Positions 7,931 through 16,808 of a stretch of DNA of 64,000 bases are shown piece after piece. Where the stretch lies: contig NZ_JBODSD010000002.1 in the NCBI RefSeq assembly GCF_050632745.1, forward strand, positions 62,001-126,000, given 5' to 3'. Below the pieces are notes generated by a model that made no database searches, had not been told where the DNA came from, and saw only the letters and a list, made by a program, of their open reading frames with translations. This DNA comes from Mumia sp050632745. Lineage in GTDB: Bacteria; Actinomycetota; Actinomycetes; Propionibacteriales; Nocardioidaceae. Made by a program: the position numbers and the translations under genes. Positions within the stretch are counted from its first letter, which is position 1; each line of letters starts with the position of its first letter.

Positions 7931-8958
7931 CAGAGCACGTCCGCCACGAACGAGAGGTCCGCGTTGGCGAGGACCGGCATGCCGATCGCGTCGCCGTAGA
8001 CCTCGGCGATCATCGGGGGCTTCTCGTTGCGGAAGACACCGGCGACGACGCCCGGCTGCTCCGAGTCCTCGATGCCCCAGTCGGCCTCGACCGACGAGAG
8101 GGTGCGCCCGAGGAACGTCGCCCCGAGCTCGGTGTCCTCCCACGCGTCGGTCTCGACCGGCGCCGGGAGCAGGAGGAACCGGTCGTCGGAGAGGACCTTG
8201 GTCTTCGCCCCAGCGATCTGCACGTTGCGGTTGTACGTGTAGATCGGCGGCAGGCCGTTCTCCTCCATGAGCCGGTTGACGTCGGCGACCGTCGCCGGCC
8301 GCGACACCCCGTTGAGGAGGCCGTTGGCGAACTGCGAGAGCTTCGCCATCGCCCGCAGCACACGGGTCGAGGTGACGATCGAGCCCGGCTGCTCGCCGTT
8401 CGCGGCCTCGTACGTGTCGCACCAGCCCTGGATCTGCCCGAGGGCGTCAGTCCCGACGACCGACCACAGTGCCGGAGCGGTGACCGTGTGACCGGCCGAC
8501 CGCCCGAAGTCGTCGTCCATGAAGCCGGGCACGGTGGCCCGGCCCGTCTGGAGGACGACGCCGCGCTGCCACTCCAGCGCGTCGGCGATCGCCCGGACGA
8601 CGATGTCGGTCGTCTTGCGGATCGTGACGAGCACCGCGTCGTCGGACTGGTTGGCGTTCAGAGCCCGGAGCTGGTTGTACTCCGAGACCGGGATGAACCG
8701 GCCAAGAGCGGGCAGCTCGAGCGTGACGCGCTTGCCGGACGGCCCCTTGCCGGCCTTCGGCTCGGCGTCGTAGGCGCGGAAGTCCGCGACGTCGATGAGG
8801 CCGGTCGAGCCGGCGACGAACCGCGCGACGATGTCGGGGACGGTCCGGTTCGGTAGCCAGCGCGCCAGGGTGCCCTTGCGCGCCTCGTAGTCGGCCAGGC
8901 TCGCCCGCGCGTACCCCGTGAGGGTGGCGGGGTCGATGATGTCTGTCCACAGAGCCAT
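7930..8958 (-). CDS. Major capsid protein, phage capsid E family
   Basis: A 342-aa protein from ATG 8958. The start MALWTDIIDPATLTGYARASL, then LARWLPNRTVPDI and EWQRGVVLQTG, are typical of actinophage E-type (lambda gpE-like) capsid proteins with an HK97 fold. Length matches the family (~340 aa). It follows the decoration gene by 14 bases, as in lambda D-E. It forms the icosahedral shell. Confidence 0.93.
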   Translation of the reverse strand: MALWTDIIDPATLTGYARASLADYEARKGTLARWLPNRTVPDIVARFVAGSTGLIDVADFRAYDAEPKAGKGPSGKRVTLELPALGRFIPVSEYNQLRALNANQSDDAVLVTIRKTTDIVVRAIADALEWQRGVVLQTGRATVPGFMDDDFGRSAGHTVTAPALWSVVGTDALGQIQGWCDTYEAANGEQPGSIVTSTRVLRAMAKLSQFANGLLNGVSRPATVADVNRLMEENGLPPIYTYNRNVQIAGAKTKVLSDDRFLLLPAPVETDAWEDTELGATFLGRTLSSVEADWGIEDSEQPGVVAGVFRNEKPPMIAEVYGDAIGMPVLANADLSFVADVL

Positions 8959-8972
8959 GTTTCAGACCCCTC

Positions 8973-9359
8973 TCAGATGAAGACGAACGTCGTGGCGGCC
9001 GACTTGGCGGCAGCCGTGGGCGGGGTGAACGAGACCGGCAGCTTCGCCGAGACGACGCGGCCGTGGTCGATGACCGGCACCGCGAAGTCGTTCGTGCCGA
9101 CGACCGGCTGGTCGGTCAGCACGAAGCCCGCGAGCACGCCGGCGCCGGTGACGGTGCCCTCCGTCGCGTCGTACGGGACGAGGACGCCGCCGACCTTCGC
9201 GACGGGGAGGCCGGACGGGATGTACCCGTTGGGGTAGTGCGTGCCGGCGGTGAAGGCGCTGATGTCCAGCAGCTCGGTGCGGGCATTCGCGATGCCGTGG
9301 TTCGAGCCCAGCCAGGACAGGTCACCAGCGCCGATGGTCTCGGTCTTGAGACGAGGCAT
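8973..9359 (-). CDS. Head decoration protein (lambda gpD-like)
   Basis: A 128-aa protein from ATG 9359, with the strong site TAGGAGGAATC upstream. The pattern of a short N-terminal arm, then YPNGYIPSGLPVAKV, GVLAGFVLTDQPV and a C-terminal strand, is that of the gpD/HDPD trimeric decoration proteins that stabilise the expanded capsid. It sits immediately before the major capsid gene. Confidence 0.87.
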   Translation of the reverse strand: MPRLKTETIGAGDLSWLGSNHGIANARTELLDISAFTAGTHYPNGYIPSGLPVAKVGGVLVPYDATEGTVTGAGVLAGFVLTDQPVVGTNDFAVPVIDHGRVVSAKLPVSFTPPTAAAKSAATTFVFI

Positions 9360-9367
9360 GATTCCTC

Positions 9368-10123
9368 CTAGGAACCGTTGGTGGTGGTGGTCTTGCGGCG
9401 CGAGTCCTCGAACATCTGACGGCCTGCCGCGACGCCGGAGGCTCCTGCGCCTCCGCCGCGGCGACCGCCGCCGAAGTCGTACTCGCGCTTGCCCTTGTCC
9501 TTGTCGGCTGGGGCGATCGTCTTGACGAGCGCGGCCACCTTGTCGGTGTCCACGTCGCCGCTCTCGGTGACGAGCTTCGAGAGGTCGATGGTGTCGATGA
9601 GCGCCTCGCGGCTGTTGCTGTCGAGGTGCTCCAGGCGCGCCTCGAGCGCGGCGCGGGCGAGCCGAGGGGCGGCCTCGGCTCGGGCCTCCTTGCGGCCCTG
9701 CTCCTTCGCGTCCTCGATCGCCTTGTCGGCGTCGGAGAGCTGCCCGCGCTTCAGGGTCGCGAGCTCGGAGAGGTCGGTGACGACCTCGTCCGGGTTCTTC
9801 TTCCCGGTCTTGGTCTGCCACTCCTTCGAGCGGCCCTCGTGCTTGCGGGCCTGGTGCTTCCAGTAGGCCGCCTGCTCCTCGGGCTTCATGTCGTCGACCG
9901 GGGTGTCCTTGGGGAACCCGAGGTCGTCTCCGCCCTTGTCGTCGTCGCCGCCCTTGTCGTCCGTGTCGCCCTTGTCGTCGTTCGACGGGTCGCCGCCCAT
10001 GATCGGGAACCGTGCGCGACCGCGCTTGTCGACGTAGAGAGCGCGCAGCGGTTGGCCGGTGAGTGGGTGGACGAGGGTCGGGTGGAGGGGCAGGGTGATC
10101 GGCTCGAGCATGTTGACTCCCAT
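9368..10123 (-). CDS. Capsid scaffolding protein
   Basis: A 251-aa, highly charged protein. The N-terminal HPLTGQPLRALYV-type segment with FPIMGGD is common in actinophage scaffold genes. Residues ~45-70 are Asp/Lys repeats. The centre is a long coiled coil (KPEEQAAYWKHQARKHEGR to ~180), and the C-terminus is Gly-rich and basic, as expected for capsid contact. The internal ATG four codons later is an alternative start. Confidence 0.85.
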   Translation of the reverse strand: MGVNMLEPITLPLHPTLVHPLTGQPLRALYVDKRGRARFPIMGGDPSNDDKGDTDDKGGDDDKGGDDLGFPKDTPVDDMKPEEQAAYWKHQARKHEGRSKEWQTKTGKKNPDEVVTDLSELATLKRGQLSDADKAIEDAKEQGRKEARAEAAPRLARAALEARLEHLDSNSREALIDTIDLSKLVTESGDVDTDKVAALVKTIAPADKDKGKREYDFGGGRRGGGAGASGVAAGRQMFEDSRRKTTTTNGS

Positions 10124-10171
10124 GTCGGGGTTGGTGCCCGGCTGCCCATGGCGGGCGTGCCGGGCGGGGGA

Positions 10172-11137
10172 TCAGGCGGCCGACTCGGTGATGCGTCGAA
10201 GTCGGGCGACGAGGTTGCGCTGGTAGGCCAGCGGGCCGGAGACGTCCTCTCCGGCGGCTGCCCGCTGCTCGAGGGTGTCGAGCACGGGGAGGAGCTTGTC
10301 GAGCATCCGGGCGGCACGGTCGGGGTCGTCCTCGAGCGCGACCTCGGTCGGGCCACGGAAGGCGTCGCCCGCCTTGGTGAGGACGGGGCCGAACTCGCCG
10401 TGCTCGTTGACGGTGTACCGGGTCTTGCGGAGGTCGTCCGCGGCCGTGGAGCCAGCGTCGGCGTACAGCCGCTCCAGGTCCTCACGGTTCAGGGACAGCC
10501 CTGGGTCGTCGTCGCCGACGATCGGCAGGGTGGTGCACTGGCACGACGGCGGGTGGATCGGCATCAGGTCGCCGCGGCGGTAGATCCGGTCCGACGCCGC
10601 GATGCATAGCCCGCAGGTGCCGGTCTCCGACAGCTCGGGGCGGATGACCCGCCGGTAGCGGGCGACGTCGAGGCCCCGCATCGTCTCGACCTGCGTGGAG
10701 CGTCCGACGAGGAGGATGTCGCTGGTGACGAGCCCGCCGGCGCGCAGCACGGCCGCCTGCCGCGCCTGGTCCTCGGTCTTCCCGACCGCGATCGCGCGCC
10801 GGTACGCCTCGGCCGGGCGGGTGTGCACGAGCGACAGGTCGACGCCGTTGCGGACCGGCGGGAGGTCGATGCTCGGGATCTGCACCGACGTCCCCCGCAG
10901 GGCGGCGATGACGTTCGCGACGTACTGCCCGTACAGCCCCTGCGTGGCGTCCTGCGCCGCCTGGGAGAGGTTCGCGACCTCGGCGGCGAGCGCGGCGACC
11001 AGCGCGGTGGAGTACCAGTCTTGGAACTGCTCCCACAACGTCTGCGCTCGCCCTGCGGCGGTCGCCTTCAGCTGGGCGGCGGCGTACGACGAGGACGCGA
11101 CCCAGGTGGTGATCTCGGCCTCGGTCGAGGTGTCCAT
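10172..11137 (-). CDS. MuF-like minor capsid protein
   Basis: A 321-aa protein from ATG 11137, sharing one base with the portal stop. The first ~130 residues are helical. The second half contains ETGTCGLCIAASDRIY and HPPSCQCTTLPIV, the Cys/His pattern of the MuF fold found in minor head proteins encoded next to the portal. It probably enters the capsid with the portal. No toxin domain is fused at the C-terminus. Confidence 0.85.
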   Translation of the reverse strand: MDTSTEAEITTWVASSSYAAAQLKATAAGRAQTLWEQFQDWYSTALVAALAAEVANLSQAAQDATQGLYGQYVANVIAALRGTSVQIPSIDLPPVRNGVDLSLVHTRPAEAYRRAIAVGKTEDQARQAAVLRAGGLVTSDILLVGRSTQVETMRGLDVARYRRVIRPELSETGTCGLCIAASDRIYRRGDLMPIHPPSCQCTTLPIVGDDDPGLSLNREDLERLYADAGSTAADDLRKTRYTVNEHGEFGPVLTKAGDAFRGPTEVALEDDPDRAARMLDKLLPVLDTLEQRAAAGEDVSGPLAYQRNLVARLRRITESAA

Positions 11138-12561
11138 CAGCTCGCCGGTGGCGGCGGGGTGGGCTGCTGGAACAGCAGGTCGCGACCGCGGAGGGTGCGG
11201 AGGTTCTGGACCTCGGCCGGCGGGTACTGCCAGATGTCGGTCCAGATGGACTCGGTCGGCAGCGTGCCCGTGGCCTTCGCTGAGGCGTCGGCCTTCTCCG
11301 TCAGCGAGAACCTCTGCAGCGGCCCCCAGATCGGTTCGATCTGCGACCGGTCGGCACGCTTCTTGTCCTCGGGCTCGTCGCTGAAGGCGAACATCAGCTC
11401 CATCACCCCCGCCCAGGGCGACGCGACGCGGTCGCGTCGGTCCTCGACCTTGAAGGTGTGCTCCTCGCGGAGCAGCGCGGCGCCTTCGGCCGACCCCGAG
11501 GCGGCGTCGGGGGTGATGGTGTGGAGCATCGTCGAGGTCGTCGCGGCGAGCCGCTCGAGGTCGTGCTTGACGGCGTTCGTCACCTGGGAGATGTCGGCCG
11601 GGGACGACTCCCAGAACTCGGCGTCGGCCGGGACCTGCCACAGCGCGTCCGGGGCGGAGACGAACACGTCGGTGTAGTCGACCTCGTTGCCCTGCTCGTC
11701 GGTCTCGGGCAGACCCTTGATCGCACGCTGGCGGTGGGCCTGGATCTTGATCAGCCACCACTCGGACGCGACCTTGTCGTTGATCCGGTCGAGGGTCGGC
11801 AGGTGACCTTCGTACTCGCCACGGCCGAACCGGTTCCGGAAGTGCACGATCGCGAGCCGGCCGTCGGGGACGTCCTGAGACATCTCCTCGTCCCAGTACC
11901 ACCGCTCCGACATCGACCACATGCCGCCGTCGGTGATCGACGTCCGGCCCGGCTTGCGTGCGACGAGGACCTTGCCCGGCAGGTGCAGGTAGGCGACGTC
12001 CTCGGTGTCCCACTCGTCGCGGAACATCTTCAGCCCCGCGAGGCTCTCGCCTGTCGCAGGATCGTCGTGGGTGATCGTCTGGAGGGCGTCCTCGGCGGTC
12101 ATCAGCGGGTACGGCCGCGCGCTCGACGGCGGAGTGACGATCGCGTACGCGTCGGCGTGCGCGAGGAAGCACTCGTGGACCTCGCGGATCTTCACCGACA
12201 TGCCGTTGAGCCGCATCAGCTCGCGGGCGCGCTGGTCGCCCATCTCGTCGTCCGCGGCCGCCGTACGGAAGTCGCGCAGGTTCATCCGGTTCGCCGTCGA
12301 CGAGATCAGGAGGTCGGCGGCGTTGAGCGAGCCCTTGCGGATGAACTCGCGCACGTGGGCCTTCCACTCGTTCGCGACCCGGTCGAGCGGCGGCTCGCCC
12401 CGCAGGTAGTCGTCGAGGCGCTGCACTCCAGGCCGGATCCGAAGCGGCTTCGTGTTCCGCTGGTGCCAGACCTTGCTGCCCTGCCGGCCGACGCGGCGGT
12501 CGTGCAGCTGAGTCGCGAGTCGCTTGAAGATCCGACCCGCGGGGGTCTCGACGTCCATCAC
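11137..12561 (-). CDS. Portal protein
   Basis: A 474-aa protein starting GTG ATG at 12561 behind GGGAGG. Long helical segments, a central region with YLHLPGKVLVARK and VPDGRLAIVHFRNRFGRGEYEGHL, and a proline-rich C-terminus fit SPP1-type portals of actinophages. It forms the dodecameric DNA channel and docks the terminase. It lies between terL and MuF, and length is normal. Confidence 0.92.
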   Translation of the reverse strand: MMDVETPAGRIFKRLATQLHDRRVGRQGSKVWHQRNTKPLRIRPGVQRLDDYLRGEPPLDRVANEWKAHVREFIRKGSLNAADLLISSTANRMNLRDFRTAAADDEMGDQRARELMRLNGMSVKIREVHECFLAHADAYAIVTPPSSARPYPLMTAEDALQTITHDDPATGESLAGLKMFRDEWDTEDVAYLHLPGKVLVARKPGRTSITDGGMWSMSERWYWDEEMSQDVPDGRLAIVHFRNRFGRGEYEGHLPTLDRINDKVASEWWLIKIQAHRQRAIKGLPETDEQGNEVDYTDVFVSAPDALWQVPADAEFWESSPADISQVTNAVKHDLERLAATTSTMLHTITPDAASGSAEGAALLREEHTFKVEDRRDRVASPWAGVMELMFAFSDEPEDKKRADRSQIEPIWGPLQRFSLTEKADASAKATGTLPTESIWTDIWQYPPAEVQNLRTLRGRDLLFQQPTPPPPAS

Positions 12562-12577
12562 GAGGCCTCCCCTCGGG

Positions 12578-14260
12578 TCAGCGGAGCCGCTTCACGGTTC
12601 CTCGACGGCGCCTCGGCTTGGCGCCCTGCTTGATGGCCTCCAGCCGCGCCTCCCAGGAGAGGATCGCGGCCATCTGCGCGTCGAACTTCCGGTCGGTGTG
12701 GAGCTTGCGGAGGATGAACAGCTGGCGGCCGCGCTGGTGCTCGTCGGAGTCCTCGGCGTCGTCCCAGAGGTTCACGTCCTTGCGGCCGGCGTTGCCCATG
12801 TGCTCGGCGAACTTCTCCTCGAGCGGGTCGCCGGCGACGAAGGTCACCGCGCCGGTGTCCATCGCCTCGCCGTAGTTCCGCACGGCGTACGCCATCGCCT
12901 TGATGCGGTTGGTCCACCACTCCTCGACGCAGTCCCACGTGCCGGCCCACGAGCCGACGGTCTCGGTCCAGTGCGGCGGGTCGGCGTTGAAGCGCCACAC
13001 CTCGAGGTCAGTCATCAGCTTCGTGACGGACTCGGTGACCTCGGCTTCGTCGATCTCCCAGGGCTCCAGCTCGCCGGTCTCGGGGTCGAGGTTGTAGTCC
13101 TCGCGCTCCCACAGCGACCAGAGCTTCTGCCGACCGGATTCGACGTGCGTGATGACGATGCCAGTCGAGTCACGGAACCGGGCGCCGTCGAACCCTGCGG
13201 TGACGAACGCGTTCCGCTTGAACGGGTCTTCGTCGACGAGGAGGGTGAGCCGCTTCTTCGGGTCGAACGCCTGCTCATCGGACCGGGTCCACCGGTTCAG
13301 CCACACCCGCTCGAGGTACTTCTTGTCGGCCTTCGGGCGGTCCCACTGCTTCGCGATCGACCGGAACTGGCCCGGCCCGTACTCGCCGACCGGGCCGGTG
13401 GCCTCCGCGACGGCGGCGATCCGCTGGTCCAGGTCGTTCATGTCGTAGCCGGGACCGGCCTCGCGGTGGAAGTAGAACAGCTGCGGCTCGTCGATCTCGC
13501 CCTTGTCGATCGCCTTCGCCTCAGCGTGGACGCCCTCGGCGACCGATCCCTGACCGGGCTCGCCGGCGGTGCCGACGTACAGCCCCCACGGGTCCTCCAA
13601 GACCCGCTTCTCGAGGTTCGCGACCATGGTCTCGTGTGCGGCGACCTGCCGGGGCAGGTGGAGCCGGTGCGGCTCGTCGAAGCCCTGGAATGTCGTACGC
13701 GCGCCGTCGCGGGCGCCGGGGGAGTTCGCCAGCGGCACGGCCTTGCCGTCCGCACGTCCACGCTCGTCGAGGCGGACGATCCGCTCCTGCGTGGCGTCGA
13801 AGAGGTCCGCGTCTGGGCCCTCGGTGACCATCATGTAGAGCGCGCCGAACGCGAGCTCCTCGACCTGCTCGACCGTCACCGCCAGCAGGGGGATGTACGG
13901 GTCGACCACCGGCCGCCCGACCGGCTGCCCGTACGCGTCGAACCCGTCGCACCGGACCGGGCCTTCGGGGTGGAGCTCGCCCTGCGTCACCCACGCCATC
14001 AGCTCGGTCTTCGCGAGGCCCTTCCGGACCGACACTCCGACCCGCTTGAACCGCCGCCGACCCGCGAACTCGTGACCCTGCGGGAACACCTCGTAGGCGG
14101 CGTAGATGATCGCGCGCTTGTCGTCGTCCAGCACGGCCGGCTGGCCCTTCAACGACCCCGGCCCGAAGACCATCCGCTCCTCGATGAGGTCACACACCTG
14201 CGGCCCCAACGTCGGCCACGGCTCATCAGGGTCCCACCGGGGGACGATGAGCGTCGCCAC
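12578..14260 (-). CDS. Terminase large subunit
   Basis: A 560-aa packaging motor. An ATPase P-loop variant lies in VSVRKGLAKTE (~residues 75-85). The Walker B-like FQGFDEPHR is near 210. The C-terminal nuclease begins with AGFDGARFRDSTG (~350), whose Asp is a metal ligand, with further acidic residues downstream. GTG 14260 starts one base after the small-subunit stop, so translation is coupled. It cuts and pumps DNA through the portal. Confidence 0.93.
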   Translation of the reverse strand: MATLIVPRWDPDEPWPTLGPQVCDLIEERMVFGPGSLKGQPAVLDDDKRAIIYAAYEVFPQGHEFAGRRRFKRVGVSVRKGLAKTELMAWVTQGELHPEGPVRCDGFDAYGQPVGRPVVDPYIPLLAVTVEQVEELAFGALYMMVTEGPDADLFDATQERIVRLDERGRADGKAVPLANSPGARDGARTTFQGFDEPHRLHLPRQVAAHETMVANLEKRVLEDPWGLYVGTAGEPGQGSVAEGVHAEAKAIDKGEIDEPQLFYFHREAGPGYDMNDLDQRIAAVAEATGPVGEYGPGQFRSIAKQWDRPKADKKYLERVWLNRWTRSDEQAFDPKKRLTLLVDEDPFKRNAFVTAGFDGARFRDSTGIVITHVESGRQKLWSLWEREDYNLDPETGELEPWEIDEAEVTESVTKLMTDLEVWRFNADPPHWTETVGSWAGTWDCVEEWWTNRIKAMAYAVRNYGEAMDTGAVTFVAGDPLEEKFAEHMGNAGRKDVNLWDDAEDSDEHQRGRQLFILRKLHTDRKFDAQMAAILSWEARLEAIKQGAKPRRRRGTVKRLR

Positions 14261-14261
14261 G

Positions 14262-14897
14262 TCAGCTCACGACGTGCAGCGCAGCCCTCGGGTCAGGACG
14301 GTCCGACGCCGCCGGCGCCTTCTTCTGCGCGCGCCGCTTCCGACGCTCGTCGCCCTTCTCCTCGGCCGCGTCGCCCTGCTCGACCTCCTGGCGGAGCTTG
14401 TGCAACGCGAGCGGGTTCAGCCCGAGCCGGTCGGACCACATCCGCGCTTCCTTCGTGGCGTCGAGGTTCCCGCCCTCGGCCTTCACCGACCAGCGCACGA
14501 ACATCGCCACGGCACGGAACGCGTGTGTCCGCTCCCACTCGACCGCCTGCGGAGTGGCCCACAGCTCCCGCCACACCTCGAGCTCGGCCTCGGCCTGACC
14601 CTCGATCTGCGACTGCAGCGTCTCGGCCTTGACCTCGGCGGCCTCCAGGTCCTTCGTCAGTCGTCGACGCTTCCGTCCGTCGGTCTCCTGGTCGAGGGCG
14701 ACCTCGATCCGCTCGACCATCGACACCGCGACCCGGTGCTCGACGATCAGCGCGTTGTCCGGCTTCAGCGGCCACGGTGGCGCGTCGCCCTCGCGGCCCT
14801 TCGACGGCAGGGTGACGAACCCCGACTTCGGGTCATTGCGCCGCGCTCGTACGGACGGGTGCTTCGGTGCAGGTCCGGGCACGGCGGTACCTCCCAT
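14262..14897 (-). CDS. Terminase small subunit
   Basis: A 211-aa protein from ATG 14897. The N-terminal GPAPKHPSVRARRN is a hallmark of P27/actinophage small terminases. It is followed by a long charged helix (VERIEVALDQETDGRKRRRL), a helical C-terminal domain and a basic tail. It recognises the packaging site and recruits the large subunit. Confidence 0.87.
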   Translation of the reverse strand: MGGTAVPGPAPKHPSVRARRNDPKSGFVTLPSKGREGDAPPWPLKPDNALIVEHRVAVSMVERIEVALDQETDGRKRRRLTKDLEAAEVKAETLQSQIEGQAEAELEVWRELWATPQAVEWERTHAFRAVAMFVRWSVKAEGGNLDATKEARMWSDRLGLNPLALHKLRQEVEQGDAAEEKGDERRKRRAQKKAPAASDRPDPRAALHVVS

Positions 14898-15050
14898 GTC
14901 GGGATCGGGGTGCCCCTGTCGGGCGAGAAAGTGCAGGTTTCGCGACCCCTCCCGGAACCCGTACGCGCCCTTTTCAGCAGACCCCGGCGGTACTCCGGGT
15001 GGGGCCGGGGGAGGGGTCCCCGCCCACCCCTTATGTCCGATTCGACCGGG
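14898..15050. other. Non-coding gap between HNH and terS; candidate packaging (cos) region
   Basis: There is no open frame worth calling here. The stretch is GC-rich with G/C runs (GGGGGAGGGG around 15007). In cos phages with the order HNH-terS-terL, the cohesive site usually lies in this gap. Nothing in the sequence proves it. Confidence 0.3.
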
Positions 15051-15371
15051 TCACGCGTCTGGTTGGCCGGCGATCTCGTTGCAGCGCTTGTGGGCTTGGA
15101 CGATGGGTCCGGCCTTGTCGCGCGTGGTGTGGTGGGCGGCGAAGGAGTGGGGGTGTGGTGCTCGGAGGGTGTAGTCGATGGGCTTGTTGCACAGGGCGCA
15201 GGGGAGCTGCTTGCTCGCGGCCTGGCGCCTGAGGGCTGCGGCTCGGTCGTCGTGGTCGTTGCCGTAGCCGCGGTGGTGGCGGCTGGGGCGGCGGTCGGGT
15301 GGCTTGTGCGCGGGGCACGGCATCCGGTTGTCGCAGGTGGGGTCGCTGCAGCGCTTGTGTGCGCGGGGCAT
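15051..15371 (-). CDS. HNH endonuclease (packaging-associated)
   Basis: A 106-aa basic protein from ATG 15371 behind GGGGAGG. Metal-site cysteines lie in CSDPTC and CALC. The HNH core is AAHHTTRDKAGPIVQAHKRCNEIAG, here split by its spacing into the HH, H and N positions. Its place directly upstream of terS is typical of HNH proteins that assist terminase cleavage in HK97-like phages. Confidence 0.88.
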   Translation of the reverse strand: MPRAHKRCSDPTCDNRMPCPAHKPPDRRPSRHHRGYGNDHDDRAAALRRQAASKQLPCALCNKPIDYTLRAPHPHSFAAHHTTRDKAGPIVQAHKRCNEIAGQPDA

Positions 15372-15479
15372 CGTGCCTCCCCGGACAGCAGTCGAGCCCC
15401 GGCACTGGTGTGCGAGGGCTCGTGCTCAGTGTGTGGACTTCCTGCTGGAGGGCAGGGGTCGTCTGCTTCAGATCATGAC

Positions 15480-15680
15480 TCAGGCGGCCTGCGTTCGCAA
15501 AGGTGCGCGGTTCTCGTGCGTGTCGGCGTGGCGTCGAGCGTCGCCGGCGTGGACGAGGATGCGACGGCTCGCGAGGTCGCAGGCCGCGGTGATCCGGTTG
15601 CGTGCGACCCACGTGCGGATCGTTCGGGACGGTCGCCCGACGTACACGGCGACCTGCTCAGGTGTGCCCCAACCGACCAT
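15480..15680 (-). CDS. Small helix-turn-helix DNA-binding protein
   Basis: A 66-aa protein. Residues ~5-32 (GTPEQVAVYVGRPSRTIRTWV) form an AlpA/MerR-type helix-turn-helix, followed by a short strand/basic end. No ribosome site is seen, but TACGCT lies just before the start, so a leaderless transcript is possible. Its position before the late genes suggests a late regulator or a second excisionase-like factor. That role is inference. Confidence 0.68.
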   Translation of the reverse strand: MVGWGTPEQVAVYVGRPSRTIRTWVARNRITAACDLASRRILVHAGDARRHADTHENRAPLRTQAA

Positions 15681-15722
15681 GCATCGAGCGTACGAGGGGC
15701 GTTGGACATGTGGAGGGCGGCG

Positions 15723-16493
15723 TCAGCGCCGTCGCTTGCGTTGCTTGGCTCGGACACCGAAGAAGGCGACGACGGCGACGGCCAGCAGGAGCAGCGAGAT
15801 TAGGCCGGTGGCGATCCTCTCGTCCGCCGTTTCCATGACGACGAACGAACTGACTCCCTGCACGATCGCGAACCCCGAGACGATCCAGAACAGGACGCTA
15901 AGTGCCGCATCCGAGTTGTCACGTCGCCGTGACAGTTCGACGTGTTCTTGGGCGAGTTCCACCAGACGTGACGACTCCTTTCGCTGCAGGTCCACCTCTT
16001 CTTCCACACTGCGGATGTCGCGCTGCTGGAGGTGGGGAGGTGTTGGAAGGCCCAGGTGGCTGAAGTCTGGGATGTAGGGCCTCGTTGCTCGCGTCCCGAC
16101 GGGCCTGCTGAGAGTGTCGAGACTCTCTTGCAGTTTGCTATTTCGGTTGAGCAGGCTGTCGTAGCCGCCCTTCACCGAGCGCGGCAGGACGTCGACCCTC
16201 AGGTCGGCGGTCTTGAGACTCTCCTTGAGAGTTTCGCCCACCTTCTTGGCGGCCTCGCGTAGGTCTTTCAGAGCTACGTCGGCAGCGGAGTCGAAGGACG
16301 CCTGTTGGTCAGGGTTGAGGATCCCGTTGTCCTTGCGCTCGAGGACGGCGATCTCACCCATCGACATGCTGCGGACGAGGTCTGGAGTGAACTCGTCGGG
16401 CGGGTCGTCCGGATTGATCGCCTTCCATTGGACGGTCTCCCGGCTGGGATAGCCGGGGCGGTCCATCTCCTCGTCGTCAGGGATGTACGGCAT
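15723..16493 (-). CDS. Coiled-coil membrane protein, two C-terminal TM segments, unknown function
   Basis: A 256-aa protein from ATG 16493. A soluble N-terminal region rich in acidic and charged residues includes a coiled coil (SADVALKDLREAAKKVGETLKE and RSVEEEVDLQRKE). Two transmembrane segments follow (LSVLFWIVSGFAIVQGVSSF and GLISLLLLAVAVVAFFGV) with a very basic tail. It is divergent from the zinc protein at 16609 and lies between early and late modules, where phages often carry exclusion or defence genes. No known family was recognised. Confidence 0.75.
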   Translation of the reverse strand: MPYIPDDEEMDRPGYPSRETVQWKAINPDDPPDEFTPDLVRSMSMGEIAVLERKDNGILNPDQQASFDSAADVALKDLREAAKKVGETLKESLKTADLRVDVLPRSVKGGYDSLLNRNSKLQESLDTLSRPVGTRATRPYIPDFSHLGLPTPPHLQQRDIRSVEEEVDLQRKESSRLVELAQEHVELSRRRDNSDAALSVLFWIVSGFAIVQGVSSFVVMETADERIATGLISLLLLAVAVVAFFGVRAKQRKRRR

Positions 16494-16552
16494 CGGTAGG
16501 ACTCCGGAGTTCGAAGGGGTCGTATCGGCGCGACGTTACCGCCCCTCGGAAT

Positions 16553-16558
16553 CTACGG
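16553..16558 (+). promoter_or_regulatory. Possible -10 element for the 16609 gene
   Basis: TACGGT lies about 50 bases upstream of the AAGGAGG site of the plus-strand zinc protein, in the divergent intergenic region. No clear -35 element is seen. Confidence 0.35.
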
Positions 16559-16608
16559 TGCGGACGTACTGAGAGCCGCGCGCTCGGCGTGGCCGCGAAG
16601 GAGGAATC

Positions 16609-16785
16609 ATGTCGGGATCGATCGAAACACACGTTGCGGAGTGTCCGTACGGCCACGGCGCCGCAGAGGTGGACATCTGGTGGTCAGAGTCGCACCAACC
16701 GGGAAGCACTGGGCGCATGGTCGAAATCCGCTGCGGGAGGGCGGACTGTCAGCCGCCGGTCGACGATCGCCACTTCTACCGCTAG
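16609..16785 (+). CDS. 58-aa putative zinc-binding protein on the plus strand
   Basis: ATG 16609 follows a near-perfect ribosome site (AAGGAGGAATC). The product has CPYGH near residue 12 and RCGRADC near residue 43, a C-x3-H / C-x4-C pattern able to hold one zinc, plus a WW pair. It is transcribed against the surrounding operons and divergently from the coiled-coil membrane protein, which suggests expression in the lysogen. Function unknown. Confidence 0.7.
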   Translation: MSGSIETHVAECPYGHGAAEVDIWWSESHQPGSTGRMVEIRCGRADCQPPVDDRHFYR

Positions 16786-16808
16786 GAACGTCGGGCTGCT
16801 TGGCGGCG

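Noticed and set aside
12524..14632. 700-codon plus-strand frame opposite terminase genes
   Set aside because: Shadow of terL/terS; no domain, repetitive antisense composition.
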